Assembly (NCBI RefSeq): GCF_001678495.1
Contig: NZ_JTJL01000018.1
Coordinates: forward strand, 1 to 52,527
Length of the DNA: 52,527 nucleotides
Source of the DNA: Gallibacterium salpingitidis
GTDB taxonomy: Bacteria; Pseudomonadota; Gammaproteobacteria; Enterobacterales; Pasteurellaceae
Reading direction: 5' to 3'
The notes under the pieces were generated by a model. That model was not told the origin of the DNA, searched no databases, and saw nothing but the letters and a program-made list of their open reading frames with translations. This document shows positions 22,064 to 31,856 of this stretch, one piece after another. Position numbers and translations under genes: made by a program. Positions within the stretch are counted from its first letter, which is position 1, and each line of letters starts with the position of its first letter.

Positions 22064-22254
22064 TATTACTTTCCCTAAGGTATAAATTTTCTCCAAAGGC
22101 GCAAAGTGTAGCTAGATTGAACAGTAAATAGAAGTAAAAAATGCTTTTTTTGCGATTTTTTGCAGAGTAATTAGATGAGATCTAATAATTTAGCTGATTT
22201 TTATCATTTATTAAGTAAAACTAGCAGGATAAAGATTTGTAGTGAGATGATAAA
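22064..22254. other. Region upstream of brnQ
   Basis: About 190 bp of AT-rich DNA between the brnQ start and the terminator of the next gene. It holds T-runs and no frame or clear motif. The brnQ promoter must lie here but I could not place it. Confidence 0.4.
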
Positions 22255-22284
22255 AGTAGGCTGCACACAAGGATGCAGCCTACT
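22255..22284 (-). terminator. Terminator of the acyl-CoA synthetase gene
   Basis: AGTAGGCTGCA (22255-22265) and TGCAGCCTACT (22274-22284) form a perfect 11-bp stem. On the minus strand it is followed by TTTTATC, 10 bases past the stop codon. Confidence 0.85.
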
Positions 22285-22293
22285 AAATATGAT

Positions 22294-24096
22294 TTATTGA
22301 TACATTTTCTCAATTAAATGACGATAACGCTCTAAAATCACTTTTCTACGTAATTTCAAAGTTGGCGTAATCTCACCCAATTCGGTCGAAAATGCTTGTG
22401 GTAATAGAGTAAATTTCTTAATTTTTTCAAAACCTTGCAACTCTTTTTGTAATTCATTGATCCGTTTTTCAAACATCTCAACAATCGTTGCATTTTTAAT
22501 TAACTCTAAACGATTTTGATATTTGATATTTAAGCGTTTCGCATACTCTTCTAAAGTATCAAAACAAGGAACCACTAGTGCCGAAACATATTTTCTTGCA
22601 TCTGCAATAACGGCAATTTGTTCAATTAATTTATCTTGTAAGAATTTACCTTCCACTAATTGTGGCGCGATATATTTACCTGTTGATGTTTTCATTAACT
22701 CTTTAATTCGATCGGTCATAAACAGATTACCATGTTCATCAACATAACCTGCATCACCTGTTTTTAAGAAGCCATCTTCAGTAAAACTTTTCGCGGTTTC
22801 TTCCGGATTTTTATAATATCCCTTCATTACACCACCGCCTTTAACCAAAATTTCATTTTCGGCGCCAATTTTAACGGTAGTACCGGTCATAATATGGCCA
22901 ATCGAATTAGAATCAAAACCAAAATCTTGCCAGCAAGAAACTGTTGCTGTGGTTTCAGTCATACCATAGCCCAATTTAATATTTACGCCAATCACATGAA
23001 AGAAACGTCCAATTTGTGGTTCTAACTTCGCTCCGCCACAAGGCATCATTCTAATACGACCGCCCAATAAATTACGTAATTTGCTAAATACCGCTTTATC
23101 AGCAAATTGATATAACGGTTTTAACCAAATAGGTAATGGTTGTTGCTGCTGTTTATAATGTAACGCCCATTTACCAATCCGTAGTGCGCTATGAAAAATT
23201 TGACGGCGCAGCCAAGGTGCATGAGCCACTTTATCTTGCACTGCTGCATAAATTTTTTCGTAGAAGCGCGGTACTGAACACATCAAGGTCGGTTTAACTT
23301 TAACTATTGCCTCTTTCACTTGATGAGGATCAGATAAATACACATTGACCGCACCTTGCGATAACACATACGCCACCCAAGCACGTTCAAAAATATGAGA
23401 AAGCGGTAAGAATGACAAAGAAACATCTTGATGATCGATCTTCATCAATGTCTGTTTATGAGTTGCCAATTGATGAGCGAGATTTTGATAATCCAACATC
23501 ACCCCTTTTGGCTCACCTGTTGTTCCTGAGGTATAAATCAAAGTGAAAAGATCGCTCATTGATTTATCGGTAATACGTTGTTGCAATACAGATTGCATCG
23601 CACTGTCTGCTGACAATAAGAAGTCTTGCCAAGTAATACCAATTTCAGCACCTCTTAAATCTAGTGGCTGCATTGCCACAATTTTTTCTAATTGCGGACA
23701 ACGTTCTACAATCGACAACGCAGTATCGTACTCTTTTTGATCACCAACAAATAACACCTTCATATCTGAATGATTCACAATATATTCAGTCTGAATGGCA
23801 TTATTGGTTGCAAAAATTGGCACCGTCACTGCTCGAATTTGCAAAATCGCGACATCGGCAATTGTCCATTCCGCCATATTTTGCGCAAAAATACCGACTT
23901 TATCTTGTGGTTGCAAACCAAGCGTCAATAACGCTAATGACAATTGGTCTATTTGCTGACGAAATTGCTGCCAAGAAATATCGCGTAATTCCCCATTTTC
24001 AGCAAAATAACGTAAAGCGGTATGTTGAGAAAGTTTGGTACTTTGTTGATGGATTACATCAATGAAATGGATAAGTTGTTGAGATGGGTTTTGCAT
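22294..24096 (-). CDS. Long-chain fatty acid-CoA ligase (AMP-forming)
   Basis: It activates fatty acids to acyl-CoA through an acyl-AMP intermediate at the inner face of the membrane. The AMP-binding P-loop [15 protein letters not shown], the [16 protein letters not shown] motif and the hinge [25 protein letters not shown] are all present. At 600 residues it belongs to the FAA1-like branch (COG1022, as Haemophilus HI0002) rather than being a close match to the 561-residue E. coli FadD, so I give no symbol. A perfect CRP site lies about 130 bp upstream, fitting control by carbon state. AAAGGA sits rather far (about 11 bases) from the ATG. Confidence 0.93.
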   Translation of the reverse strand: MQNPSQQLIHFIDVIHQQSTKLSQHTALRYFAENGELRDISWQQFRQQIDQLSLALLTLGLQPQDKVGIFAQNMAEWTIADVAILQIRAVTVPIFATNNAIQTEYIVNHSDMKVLFVGDQKEYDTALSIVERCPQLEKIVAMQPLDLRGAEIGITWQDFLLSADSAMQSVLQQRITDKSMSDLFTLIYTSGTTGEPKGVMLDYQNLAHQLATHKQTLMKIDHQDVSLSFLPLSHIFERAWVAYVLSQGAVNVYLSDPHQVKEAIVKVKPTLMCSVPRFYEKIYAAVQDKVAHAPWLRRQIFHSALRIGKWALHYKQQQQPLPIWLKPLYQFADKAVFSKLRNLLGGRIRMMPCGGAKLEPQIGRFFHVIGVNIKLGYGMTETTATVSCWQDFGFDSNSIGHIMTGTTVKIGAENEILVKGGGVMKGYYKNPEETAKSFTEDGFLKTGDAGYVDEHGNLFMTDRIKELMKTSTGKYIAPQLVEGKFLQDKLIEQIAVIADARKYVSALVVPCFDTLEEYAKRLNIKYQNRLELIKNATIVEMFEKRINELQKELQGFEKIKKFTLLPQAFSTELGEITPTLKLRRKVILERYRHLIEKMYQ

Positions 24097-24136
24097 TACA
24101 AATGCGTTCCTTTATTTCAGCTAACATTTGTTCGCA

Positions 24137-24142
24137 AATATA
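24137..24142 (-). promoter_or_regulatory. Candidate -10 of the acyl-CoA ligase gene
   Basis: Read on the minus strand this is TATATT, 41 bases before the start codon at 24096. No good -35 is present, as is common for activator-dependent promoters. The CRP site centre would be near -100. Confidence 0.35.
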
Positions 24143-24187
24143 CTCATTCTGTCAGAAAAAATCCAGCAATTTTGCCTTAACAAAGCC

Positions 24188-24218
24188 AATCATTCACTGA
24201 TTTTTACAGTGAATGATT
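24188..24218 (-). terminator. Terminator of the opp operon
   Basis: AATCATTCACTG (24188-24199) and CAGTGAATGATT (24207-24218) form a perfect 12-bp stem with a 7-nt loop, about 20 bases past the oppF stop on the minus strand. Only a weak T-rich stretch (GGCTTTGTT) follows, so termination may be incomplete and may leak into the acyl-CoA ligase gene. Confidence 0.7.
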
Positions 24219-24222
24219 GTTT

Positions 24223-24238
24223 TGTGATATAGCTCACA
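24223..24238 (-). promoter_or_regulatory. CRP (cAMP receptor protein) binding site
   Basis: TGTGA-TATAGC-TCACA is a perfect match to the CRP consensus (TGTGA, six bases, TCACA). It sits between the oppF stop and the opp terminator, upstream of the acyl-CoA ligase gene. Fatty-acid genes are CRP-activated in E. coli, so this is the likely target. Confidence 0.75.
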
Positions 24239-24239
24239 T

Positions 24240-25217
24240 TTATACCTTGAAACAGGCAACTAAATGTTGATCATTACCAGTTAATTTCGGTTTAGTTAAG
24301 GTACATTCCGTATCAGCTAAAATACATCTGGTACGGAATACACACCCTGATGGTGGGTTGATTGGTGAAGGTAAATCCCCTTCCAAAAGTTGAATTTTCT
24401 TCCCTTTTTCTAAATCAGGATCAGGAATAGGCACTGCCGACATCAACGCTTTCGTATAAGGATGCTTAGTTTGGTGATAAACCTTATCATAAGTCCCTAA
24501 TTCCACCGCATTGCCCAAATACATTACCAACACACGATCAGAAATATGTTTCACTACTGCCAAATCATGCGCAATAAAGATTAACGAAACACCCATCTCT
24601 TTTTGCAATGATTTTAATAAATTCACCACTTGCGCCTGAATTGATACATCCAACGCAGAAACCGGTTCATCACAAATAATTAATTTAGGTTCAATAATCA
24701 ATGCGCGGGCAATACCAATCCGCTGACACTGACCGCCAGAAAATTCATGTGGATAACGGTTAATTAAGTTTGGCAATAATCCTACTTTTAGCATCATCGA
24801 TTGCACCCGTTGTTTTACCTCTTCCGCAGATAATTCAGGGAAATAAATTTTCAACGGCTCTGCAATAATATTGCCGATAGTCATTCGCGGATTTAAAGAT
24901 GCCAGCGGATCTTGGAAAATCATCTGGATATCTTTGCGTGTTGCGTGCCACTCTTTATCAGATTGTTCACTTAAATTTTTGCCCAGCCATAAAATATTAC
25001 CGCCAGCCGATTTTACTAAGCCAATAATTGCACGCGCTAAAGTGGATTTACCACAGCCAGATTCACCAACCACGCCTAATGTTTCGCCCTCATATAACTT
25101 AAAGGAAACATTATTGACCGCTTTTAAGGTTTGTGTTTTTTTGAAAAATAGCCCCTCATTACCCTGAACTTGGAAATGAACGCTAAGATCTTCGACTTCT
25201 AACAATAATTTTTTCAT
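24240..25217 (-). CDS. oppF: Oligopeptide ABC transporter ATP-binding protein OppF
   Basis: This is one of two different ATPases that drive oligopeptide import. Walker A is GESGCGKST, the signature [15 protein letters not shown] and Walker [13 protein letters not shown]. The C-terminal oligopeptide/dipeptide extension has [15 protein letters not shown], whose cysteines suggest the Fe-S site seen in related dipeptide transporter ATPases. At 325 residues it is the usual length. The start overlaps the oppD stop by 4 nt (ATGA), showing translational coupling. It is the last gene of the operon. Confidence 0.97.
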   Translation of the reverse strand: MKKLLLEVEDLSVHFQVQGNEGLFFKKTQTLKAVNNVSFKLYEGETLGVVGESGCGKSTLARAIIGLVKSAGGNILWLGKNLSEQSDKEWHATRKDIQMIFQDPLASLNPRMTIGNIIAEPLKIYFPELSAEEVKQRVQSMMLKVGLLPNLINRYPHEFSGGQCQRIGIARALIIEPKLIICDEPVSALDVSIQAQVVNLLKSLQKEMGVSLIFIAHDLAVVKHISDRVLVMYLGNAVELGTYDKVYHQTKHPYTKALMSAVPIPDPDLEKGKKIQLLEGDLPSPINPPSGCVFRTRCILADTECTLTKPKLTGNDQHLVACFKV

Positions 25218-26212
25218 TCTGCTCTTCCTCTTAGCATCATTTCATTAGCATCAATAAAACAAGCACGTAAACGATTGTCGGCAAAACGACTTAACGTTGG
25301 CGTACTCATACATTGTTCAGTAGCAAATTGACAACGCGGTTGGAATGGGCAGCCTGACGGTAGATGTAATAAATTCGGCGGATTACCCGGAATAGTAATA
25401 AGTTGTTCTTCTTCAGTATCAAGACGCGGTACTGCATTAATTAAACCAATTGAATATGGATGAGTTGGTTGATAGAAAATTTCTTTCGCTGAACCATACT
25501 CCATCGTCCGCCCTGCATACATCACTAACACTTGATCACAACTACCTGCAACTACACCAAGATCGTGGGTAATCATAATAATCGCAGTATTAAATTCACG
25601 CTTTAAGTCATTTAATAACGCCATAATCTGCGCTTGTACCGTTACATCTAATGCAGTAGTTGGTTCATCTGCAATCAACAGTTTAGGACGACATAACAAC
25701 GCCATTGCAATCATTACACGCTGACGCATACCACCAGAAAATTCATGCGGATACATATTCATGCGTTTACGCGCTTCCGGCATTTTTACTGCATCTAACA
25801 TTTTGACTGATTCTTCGAAGGCTTGTTTACGATCAAAACCTTTATGCAGAATCAACACTTCCATCAATTGTTCACCAACTTTCATATAAGGGTTAAGCGA
25901 TGTCATTGGATCTTGGAAAATCATCGCAATTTGTTCTGCTCGTAAGCGATTTAATTGCGATTCAGGTAAACCTAAAATCTCTTCACCATTAAAACGTGCT
26001 GAACCAGATGTTCTACCGTTATCCGCTAATAATCCCATTAAAGCAAATGCGGTTTGTGATTTTCCTGAACCAGACTCACCCACAATACCTAAGGTTTCAC
26101 CGGCATTTAAGGTAAAAGTTAAATTGTTTACTGCTGTAACATCACCATCTGGTGTTTTAAAAGTTACACGTAAATCTTGTACATCTAACAGGGGTTGTTT
26201 TTTATTTGTCAT
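25214..26212 (-). CDS. oppD: Oligopeptide ABC transporter ATP-binding protein OppD
   Basis: This is the partner ATPase of OppF. Walker A is GESGSGKSQ, the signature [15 protein letters not shown] and Walker [13 protein letters not shown]. The C-terminal extension holds [15 protein letters not shown]. Its 332 residues match E. coli OppD at about 337. AGGG lies 8 bases before the ATG. It sits 9 bp after oppC, and its stop overlaps the oppF start. Confidence 0.97.
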   Translation of the reverse strand: MTNKKQPLLDVQDLRVTFKTPDGDVTAVNNLTFTLNAGETLGIVGESGSGKSQTAFALMGLLADNGRTSGSARFNGEEILGLPESQLNRLRAEQIAMIFQDPMTSLNPYMKVGEQLMEVLILHKGFDRKQAFEESVKMLDAVKMPEARKRMNMYPHEFSGGMRQRVMIAMALLCRPKLLIADEPTTALDVTVQAQIMALLNDLKREFNTAIIMITHDLGVVAGSCDQVLVMYAGRTMEYGSAKEIFYQPTHPYSIGLINAVPRLDTEEEQLITIPGNPPNLLHLPSGCPFQPRCQFATEQCMSTPTLSRFADNRLRACFIDANEMMLRGRAE

Positions 26213-26221
26213 TTTTTCACC

Positions 26222-27133
26222 CTATCTATCTTTTGGATCAAGCGCATCACGCAAGCCATCACCAATAAAATTAAAACAAAATAGTGTAATCACTAAGAAT
26301 AATGCTGGGAAAATCAAGAGCCATGGTGCCGCTTCCATTGATTTAGAGCCATCGTTTAATAATGCACCCCAACTACTCAATGGTTCTTGTGTACCTAATC
26401 CTAAGAAACTTAAGAATGATTCAAACAAGATCATACCTGGCACTAATAATGAAGCATAAACGACCACAACTCCCAACACATTTGGCACAATATGACGCCA
26501 AACAATTTGACGTGAAGAAACGCCGCAGACAATCGCTGCTTCGATAAATTCTTTACGTTTTAAACTTAAAGTTTGCCCACGTACAATACGCGCCATATCC
26601 AGCCACGATACCATTCCAATAGCGACAAATATCAATAAAATATTTTGTCCAAAGAAGGTCACTAACAAGATCACAAAGAACATAAATGGAAATGAGTAAA
26701 GAATCTCTAAGATACGCATTAAAATCGCATCAGTTTTACCGCCAATATAACCAGCAGTCGCACCATATAATGTTCCAACAATCACCGCAATTAAAGCACC
26801 GGCGATCCCAACTAATAAGGAAATACGTCCACCAATCGCTAAACGTACCAACAAATCGCGTCCTGATGAATCTGTACCAAAATAGTGCATCGACTCAAAA
26901 TCTGGTGGATTGGTCATCATTGCCCAATCTGTATCGTCATAACTAAAAGGCATTAACATTGGCGCAAATACGACAAATAACACAATAAAAAAGAGAATAA
27001 TTAAACTGGCTACCGCCGCTTTATTACGGAAAAAACGACGTCTAGCATCCTGCCATAAACTACGTCCTTCCACAGTTTCTAATTGTTCGCCCAACTTTTG
27101 CATGAGGGCTTGATTTTCTTTTGTTTTTAACAT
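26222..27133 (-). CDS. oppC: Oligopeptide ABC transporter permease OppC
   Basis: This is the second membrane subunit of the oligopeptide importer. VEGRSLWQDARRRFFRNKAAVASL is the conserved cytoplasmic start before the first helix (written here as one continuous family region). The inner-membrane domain has six helices and an EAA-type loop (EAAIVCGVSSRQIVWRHIVPN) that contacts the ATPases. I chose the ATG at 27133 (303 residues, E. coli 302) because GAGG lies 6 bases upstream. The ATG at 27145 has no ribosome site and is directly against the oppB stop. Confidence 0.96.
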   Translation of the reverse strand: MLKTKENQALMQKLGEQLETVEGRSLWQDARRRFFRNKAAVASLIILFFIVLFVVFAPMLMPFSYDDTDWAMMTNPPDFESMHYFGTDSSGRDLLVRLAIGGRISLLVGIAGALIAVIVGTLYGATAGYIGGKTDAILMRILEILYSFPFMFFVILLVTFFGQNILLIFVAIGMVSWLDMARIVRGQTLSLKRKEFIEAAIVCGVSSRQIVWRHIVPNVLGVVVVYASLLVPGMILFESFLSFLGLGTQEPLSSWGALLNDGSKSMEAAPWLLIFPALFLVITLFCFNFIGDGLRDALDPKDR

Positions 27134-27147
27134 CTCTAACCTCATTC

Positions 27148-28068
27148 TTAGTAGCGAATTTTCGGATCAATTACGGCATACAAAATATCAACAATCGCAT
27201 TAAACACGATCGTTAATGTGCCGACTAAAATGGTTAAACTTAATACTAAAGAGTAATCGCGATTAAGCGCACCATTCACGAAAAGTTGTCCAATTCCCGG
27301 TAAGACAAAAATACTCTCAATCACCATAGAACCTGTAATAATCCCTACAAACGCTGGCCCCATATAAGAAATTACTGGTAATAAAGCTGGGCGCAACGCG
27401 TGTTTCAACACAATACGGCGCATTGGTAAACCTTTCGCTTTGGCAGTACGAATAAAATTAGAGTGTAAAACTTCAATCATAGAACTACGCATAATACGCG
27501 CAATACTGGCAATATAAGAGAGTGATAACGCCACCATTGGCATCAACATATAAATAAATTGCCCATTATTCCAACCACCAGAAGGCAGTAGTTTCAGAGT
27601 GATGGAAAAAATTAAGACTAATAATGGTGCGACCACGAAGCTGGGCACCACCACTCCAGTCATCGCAAAAGTCATTATCAAGTAATCCAGCCACTTATTC
27701 TGTTTCAATGCGGCAATAACGCCCGCTGAAATCCCAAACACTAACGCTAAAATAAAGGCAGAAAAACCAAGTTTTAATGACACTGGAAAGGCTTGCGCGA
27801 CAAGTTGATTAACAGTGTAATCTTTATATTTAAATGAAGGACCAAAATCTCCATGTGCCAGATCTTTCAAATAAATACCATATTGAACTAGCAAAGGTTC
27901 ATTGAGGTGATATTTCGCTTCAATATTAGCTATAACTTCTGGCGGATAATTCTTTTCACTCGAAAATGGGCTACCCGGCGCCAAGCGCATCATAAAGAAC
28001 GAAACGGTGATCAAAATAAATAATGTTGGGATCGCCTCTAAAATACGGCGAAAAATTAATTTAAGCAT
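27148..28068 (-). CDS. oppB: Oligopeptide ABC transporter permease OppB
   Basis: This is the first membrane subunit. It starts MLKLIFRRILEAIPTLFILI, with the hallmark FFMMRLAPGSPF after the first helix, six membrane helices, and an EAA loop (RTAKAKGLPMRRIVLKHALRP). The ATG at 28068 gives 306 residues, the E. coli OppB length; a frame from 28107 would add 13 unrelated residues. A strong hairpin lies just upstream, between it and the second oppA. Confidence 0.96.
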   Translation of the reverse strand: MLKLIFRRILEAIPTLFILITVSFFMMRLAPGSPFSSEKNYPPEVIANIEAKYHLNEPLLVQYGIYLKDLAHGDFGPSFKYKDYTVNQLVAQAFPVSLKLGFSAFILALVFGISAGVIAALKQNKWLDYLIMTFAMTGVVVPSFVVAPLLVLIFSITLKLLPSGGWNNGQFIYMLMPMVALSLSYIASIARIMRSSMIEVLHSNFIRTAKAKGLPMRRIVLKHALRPALLPVISYMGPAFVGIITGSMVIESIFVLPGIGQLFVNGALNRDYSLVLSLTILVGTLTIVFNAIVDILYAVIDPKIRY

Positions 28069-28110
28069 ATACACATCCCACAAATATTTTTTGGCAACAG
28101 CCAACAAAGC

Positions 28111-28134
28111 CCCAATCCACCAGCGTGGATTGGG
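28111..28134 (-). terminator. Intercistronic hairpin between oppA and oppB
   Basis: CCCAATCCAC (28111-28120) and GTGGATTGGG (28125-28134) form a perfect 10-bp GC-rich stem with a 4-nt loop. No long T-run follows on the minus strand, so it likely acts as a partial terminator or a 3'-end stabiliser giving more OppA than OppBCDF. Confidence 0.65.
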
Positions 28135-28148
28135 TAATAAAAGAAAAA

Positions 28149-29789
28149 TTAATGTTTAATAATATAAACGTCTTTCAAATAGTAATTTTGACCTGGGTGT
28201 GCATCAGCAAAACCTTTCACCCAAGGTTTAATCAGACGAGGTTGGACATAATGATAGACAGGAACTAAAGCTGTATCATTATCTAATTGTGCTTCTGCTT
28301 TCGCATAAACTTCTGCACGCTCTTCATCAGTTTGTGCTTTAAATGCTGAAGCAATTAAATCATCATAAGCTTTACTCTTATAGAAAGCAGTGTTGTTCGC
28401 ACTATTAGATAAATAATAATTTAAGAAAGTGCTTGCTTCATTATAGTCAGCACACCAACCAGCTCTTGCCATATGGAAGTTACCTTGGTGACGAGAATCG
28501 AGGTAAGTTTTCCACTCTTGGTTTTCTAAGTTGATGTTGACTAAGCCTTGTAGATTTTTCTTCCAGATAGATTGCGCTGCAATCGCCAATTTTTTGTGGT
28601 TATCAGAAGTGTTATAAAGCAAGTTGAAAGTAAGAGGTTTTGATTTATCGTAGCCAGCTTCTTTTAATAATTTAATCGCTTCTTCATTACGTTTATTTTG
28701 ATCCCAATTTGCCCACTCTGGGTTCTTCATTTTTTCTGCACCATTAATAAATGGTGGAGTAAAGATATAAGCTGGAGTTTGACCTTGTTGTAAGATTTTA
28801 TCTGTAATGATGTTACGATCTAATGCTAATGAAAGTGCACGACGTACTTTTTCGTTATCAAACGGCGCTTTAGCGGTATTGACTTCATATAAATAGGTAC
28901 AAAGTAACGGAGAAATATGTAATTCATCCGGTAACTCTTTCTTAATTTTTGCAAATAATTCAATTGGAATTTCTTTACCAGTCATATCTTCATCACCTGC
29001 ACGATAGCGTGCTACATCAGTTGCTGAAGATTCAATTGGTAATAAAGTCACTTTATTTAATACTGTTTTTGCATTATCCCAATAATGCGGATTACGTTCT
29101 AATACCGCTTTTTCATTTACTACCATTGATTTCAAAACGAATGCACCATTACCGACAATATTTTCTGGAGCAGTCCATTTTTCACCAAATTTTTCTACCA
29201 CTTTTGGATTCACTGGCGATAACACATAATGTTCAACCAATTTATCTACATATGGTACAGATTCGGTAAGAGTTAACACTAATGTATGATCATCTGCTGC
29301 TTTAACACCTAAATCAGTAACTGGTGCTTTACCTTCAATCACTTTATCGGCATTTGCTAATTTTAAGAAATCCAAATAACTTGCATACGGAGAAGCAGTT
29401 TTTGGATCAGCCAAACGTTGCCACGCATAAACAAAATCACCGGCAACAACAGGATCACCATTTGACCATTTCGCTTCTGGGCGTAAGTGGAAAGTCCAAG
29501 TTTTAAAATCTGCACTATGTTCCCAAGATGTTGCTACTCCTGGCAGAATATGTCCTTTTGCATCAGAAGTAACTAAAGTTTCAAATAATTGGTGAGCATA
29601 ATTTCCTTCAACATCCCCTTCCATTTTTTGTGGATCTAAGGTCGCTGGATTGGCACTAATATTCCACACTAATTCTTGTTTTTCCGCTAATTGTGTGCCA
29701 GCAGGTACATTTGCTGCCATCGCATTCATTGCCATTGCACCTAAGCCAAGCGCAACCATCAATAAAGATTTCTTAAATGTTTTTTGCAT
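28149..29789 (-). CDS. oppA: Periplasmic oligopeptide-binding protein OppA (second copy, oppB-proximal)
   Basis: This SBP_bac_5 family protein captures peptides for OppBCDF. A signal peptide (about residues 1-25, LGAMAMNAMAA|NVP) precedes ATLDPQKMEGDVEG and TNTSDNHKKLAIAAQSIWKKN-type landmarks of OppA. ARAGWCADYNE is the ligand-site segment, and the protein ends YLKDVYIIKH like E. coli OppA. It has 546 residues. It is closely similar to the upstream paralogue along its whole length and differs mainly in scattered positions. It has its own promoter and leader hairpin. AAGGAA lies 6 bases before the ATG. Confidence 0.96.
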   Translation of the reverse strand: MQKTFKKSLLMVALGLGAMAMNAMAANVPAGTQLAEKQELVWNISANPATLDPQKMEGDVEGNYAHQLFETLVTSDAKGHILPGVATSWEHSADFKTWTFHLRPEAKWSNGDPVVAGDFVYAWQRLADPKTASPYASYLDFLKLANADKVIEGKAPVTDLGVKAADDHTLVLTLTESVPYVDKLVEHYVLSPVNPKVVEKFGEKWTAPENIVGNGAFVLKSMVVNEKAVLERNPHYWDNAKTVLNKVTLLPIESSATDVARYRAGDEDMTGKEIPIELFAKIKKELPDELHISPLLCTYLYEVNTAKAPFDNEKVRRALSLALDRNIITDKILQQGQTPAYIFTPPFINGAEKMKNPEWANWDQNKRNEEAIKLLKEAGYDKSKPLTFNLLYNTSDNHKKLAIAAQSIWKKNLQGLVNINLENQEWKTYLDSRHQGNFHMARAGWCADYNEASTFLNYYLSNSANNTAFYKSKAYDDLIASAFKAQTDEERAEVYAKAEAQLDNDTALVPVYHYVQPRLIKPWVKGFADAHPGQNYYLKDVYIIKH

Positions 29790-29815
29790 ATTTTTTCCTT
29801 ATACAAACTAGATTC

Positions 29816-29834
29816 TTCTACCCAATATGCAGAA
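29816..29834 (-). promoter_or_regulatory. 5' leader hairpin of the second oppA
   Basis: On the minus strand TTCTGC and GTAGAA pair (one G-U wobble) around a 7-nt loop, within the first bases of the predicted transcript. The same hairpin with full pairing precedes the first oppA. Its retention in both copies suggests a role in mRNA stability or translation. Confidence 0.5.
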
Positions 29835-29843
29835 TTGCCCTAA

Positions 29844-29872
29844 TTAATAAATTAAATCTTACAATTTGTAAA
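29844..29872 (-). promoter_or_regulatory. Promoter of the second oppA
   Basis: On the minus strand: -35 TTTACA, a 17-bp spacer and -10 TATTAA. The same boxes and spacing occur before the first oppA. Confidence 0.55.
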
Positions 29873-29974
29873 TAACACCATTAGATTTTGCTAAATTATT
29901 AAGCAATTTTCCCCTGTTATCACTAAATTAACGTTAAATTTTAGTTTAATCTTCTGTGGCAGGATCATAGATAT

Positions 29975-29998
29975 CACGATGAGCAAGCGCTCATCGTG
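29975..29998 (-). terminator. Hairpin after the first oppA
   Basis: CACGATGAGC (29975-29984) and GCTCATCGTG (29989-29998) form a perfect 10-bp stem just past the stop codon. There is no T-run after it on the minus strand. It is probably a 3'-end stabiliser or partial terminator. Confidence 0.6.
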
Positions 29999-30006
29999 TA
30001 TTAAGA

Positions 30007-31644
30007 TTAATGTTTAAGAATATAAACATCTTTTAGATAGTAATTTTTTGCCGGATGATTAGCCGCAAAGCCTTTCACCCAAGGTTTTACTAAGCGAGGT
30101 TGAACATAGTAATAGACATTAATTACCGCAGTATCATTCGCCAATATTTGTTCCGCTTTGGCATAAATTTCTGCACGTTCTTCATCAGTCTGTGCTTTAA
30201 ATGCTGCCGCAATTAAATCATCATAAGCCTTATTTTTATAAAAAGCTCTATTGTTAGCGCTATTTGATAAGAAATAATTTAAGAAAGTGGTCGCTTCATT
30301 ATAATCAGCACACCAACCTGCCCTTGCCATTTGTGAATTCCCTTGGCGACGTGTATCCAAATAGGTTTTCCACTCTTGATTATCCAAAGTGACATCAACT
30401 ACACCTTGTAAATTCTTCTTCCAAATAGATTGAGCGGCAATTGCCAATTTCTTATGGTTATCAGAAGTGTTATACAACAATTTAAAATTCAATGGTTTAG
30501 ACTTGTCATAACCAGCTTCTTTCAACAACTTGATCGCTTCTTGATTACGTTTATTTTGATCCCAGCTTGCCCATTCTGGATTTTTCATCTTCTCTGCCCC
30601 GTTAATAAATGGTGGAGTAAAGAGATAAGCCGGTGTTTGTCCCTGTTGTAAAATTTTATCCGTCATAATGTGGCGGTCTAAAGCTAACGATAAAGCTTTA
30701 CGCACTCTCGCATCATTGAATGGTGGTTTAACGGTATTCATTTCATAGGTATAGGTACATAATACTGGCGGCGTATAAATCTCATTTGGTACTTCTTTCT
30801 TCAATTTCGCAAATAATTCAATCGGTAACTCTTTCCCTGTCACATCTTCATCGCCAGCACGATAACGCGCTACATCTGTTGCTGCTGATTCAATTGGCAA
30901 TAATGTCACTTTTTCCAGTACTGTTTTCGCATTATCCCAATAGTGGCTATTGCGTTCTAAAATTGCTTTTTCATTTACCACCATTGAAGTTAATTTAAAC
31001 GCACCATTCCCGACCAAATTGCCCGGTTTAGTCCACGCATCACCAAATTTTTCCACCACTTTAGCGTTCACTGGCGACAACACATAATGTTCTACTAATT
31101 TATCAACATAAGGTACTGCTTCAGTTAAATGTAGCACCAAAGTATGATCATCTTTAGCTTCAATACCTAAATCAGTAACTTTAGCTTTTCCCTCTAAAAC
31201 TTTATCCGCATTTTCCAATCTTAAGAAATCTAAATAACTCGCATAAGGTGATGCTGTATTAGGATCTGCTAAACGCTGCCACGCATAAACGAAATCTTTG
31301 GCTGTTACTGCTTCACCATTTGACCATTTTGCTTCAGGTCGTAAATGGAATGTCCATGTTTTGAAATCATCGCTATGTTCCCAAGAAATCGCGGCACCGG
31401 GTAAAATATGACCTTTTTCATCGGAAATCACTAAAGTTTCAAAGAGTTGTCGAGCAAAATATCCTTCTACATCTCCTTCCATTTTTTGTGGGTCTAATGT
31501 GGCTGGATTCGCGCTAACGTTCCAAACAAGCTCTTGTTTCTGCGCAAGATCGGCGCCAACTGGTACATTGGCTGCTGTTGCTGCACCTGCCATAGTTAAG
31601 CCCAATGCAACAACAAGTAACGATTTTTTAAATGAGGTTTGCAT
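30007..31644 (-). CDS. oppA: Periplasmic oligopeptide-binding protein OppA (first copy)
   Basis: This is the paralogue of the following gene, with 545 residues and a signal peptide ending AGAATA|ANVP. It shares ATLDPQKMEGDVEG, ARAGWCADYNEATTFLNYF and the C-terminal YLKDVYILKH. Differences cluster in the region around residues 260-330 (for example YTPPVLCTYTYEMNTVKPPF here, against SPLLCTYLYEVNTAKAPF) and may tune peptide preference. An AAGGAG site lies 10 bases before the ATG. It heads the six-gene order oppA-oppA-oppB-oppC-oppD-oppF and diverges from selD. Confidence 0.96.
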   Translation of the reverse strand: MQTSFKKSLLVVALGLTMAGAATAANVPVGADLAQKQELVWNVSANPATLDPQKMEGDVEGYFARQLFETLVISDEKGHILPGAAISWEHSDDFKTWTFHLRPEAKWSNGEAVTAKDFVYAWQRLADPNTASPYASYLDFLRLENADKVLEGKAKVTDLGIEAKDDHTLVLHLTEAVPYVDKLVEHYVLSPVNAKVVEKFGDAWTKPGNLVGNGAFKLTSMVVNEKAILERNSHYWDNAKTVLEKVTLLPIESAATDVARYRAGDEDVTGKELPIELFAKLKKEVPNEIYTPPVLCTYTYEMNTVKPPFNDARVRKALSLALDRHIMTDKILQQGQTPAYLFTPPFINGAEKMKNPEWASWDQNKRNQEAIKLLKEAGYDKSKPLNFKLLYNTSDNHKKLAIAAQSIWKKNLQGVVDVTLDNQEWKTYLDTRRQGNSQMARAGWCADYNEATTFLNYFLSNSANNRAFYKNKAYDDLIAAAFKAQTDEERAEIYAKAEQILANDTAVINVYYYVQPRLVKPWVKGFAANHPAKNYYLKDVYILKH

Positions 31645-31670
31645 AACCTTAATCTCCTTCAGTCAATATC

Positions 31671-31688
31671 TTCTACCCCGATGTAGAA
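31671..31688 (-). promoter_or_regulatory. 5' leader hairpin of the first oppA
   Basis: On the minus strand TTCTAC and GTAGAA form a 6-bp stem with the loop ATCGGG, starting a few bases after the predicted transcription start. Confidence 0.5.
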
Positions 31689-31697
31689 TTGCGCATA

Positions 31698-31726
31698 TTA
31701 ATAACTAAAATTTAACATTTTGTAAA
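31698..31726 (-). promoter_or_regulatory. Promoter of the first oppA
   Basis: On the minus strand: -35 TTTACA (complement of 31721-31726), a 17-bp spacer and -10 TATTAA (complement of 31698-31703). A leader of about 45 nt would result. Confidence 0.6.
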
Positions 31727-31856
31727 TACATCCTTTACTTCTATATTTATAGAACAACTTCTTTTTTTTCAAAAATGTGATCAAAATTGTTTTTTAGCAA
31801 ATATAAAGTGTTAAGCTATAAAATGAATTTTTTAAGCTAAAACGGAGTGAACGCTT

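Noticed and set aside
23664..24065. A 133-codon plus-strand frame
   Set aside because: It is antisense to the acyl-CoA ligase gene, without a start signal or family resemblance.
31773..31790. A CRP site between oppA and selD
   Set aside because: Only one half-site (TGTGA) is present; the second half reads TTGTT rather than TCACA.
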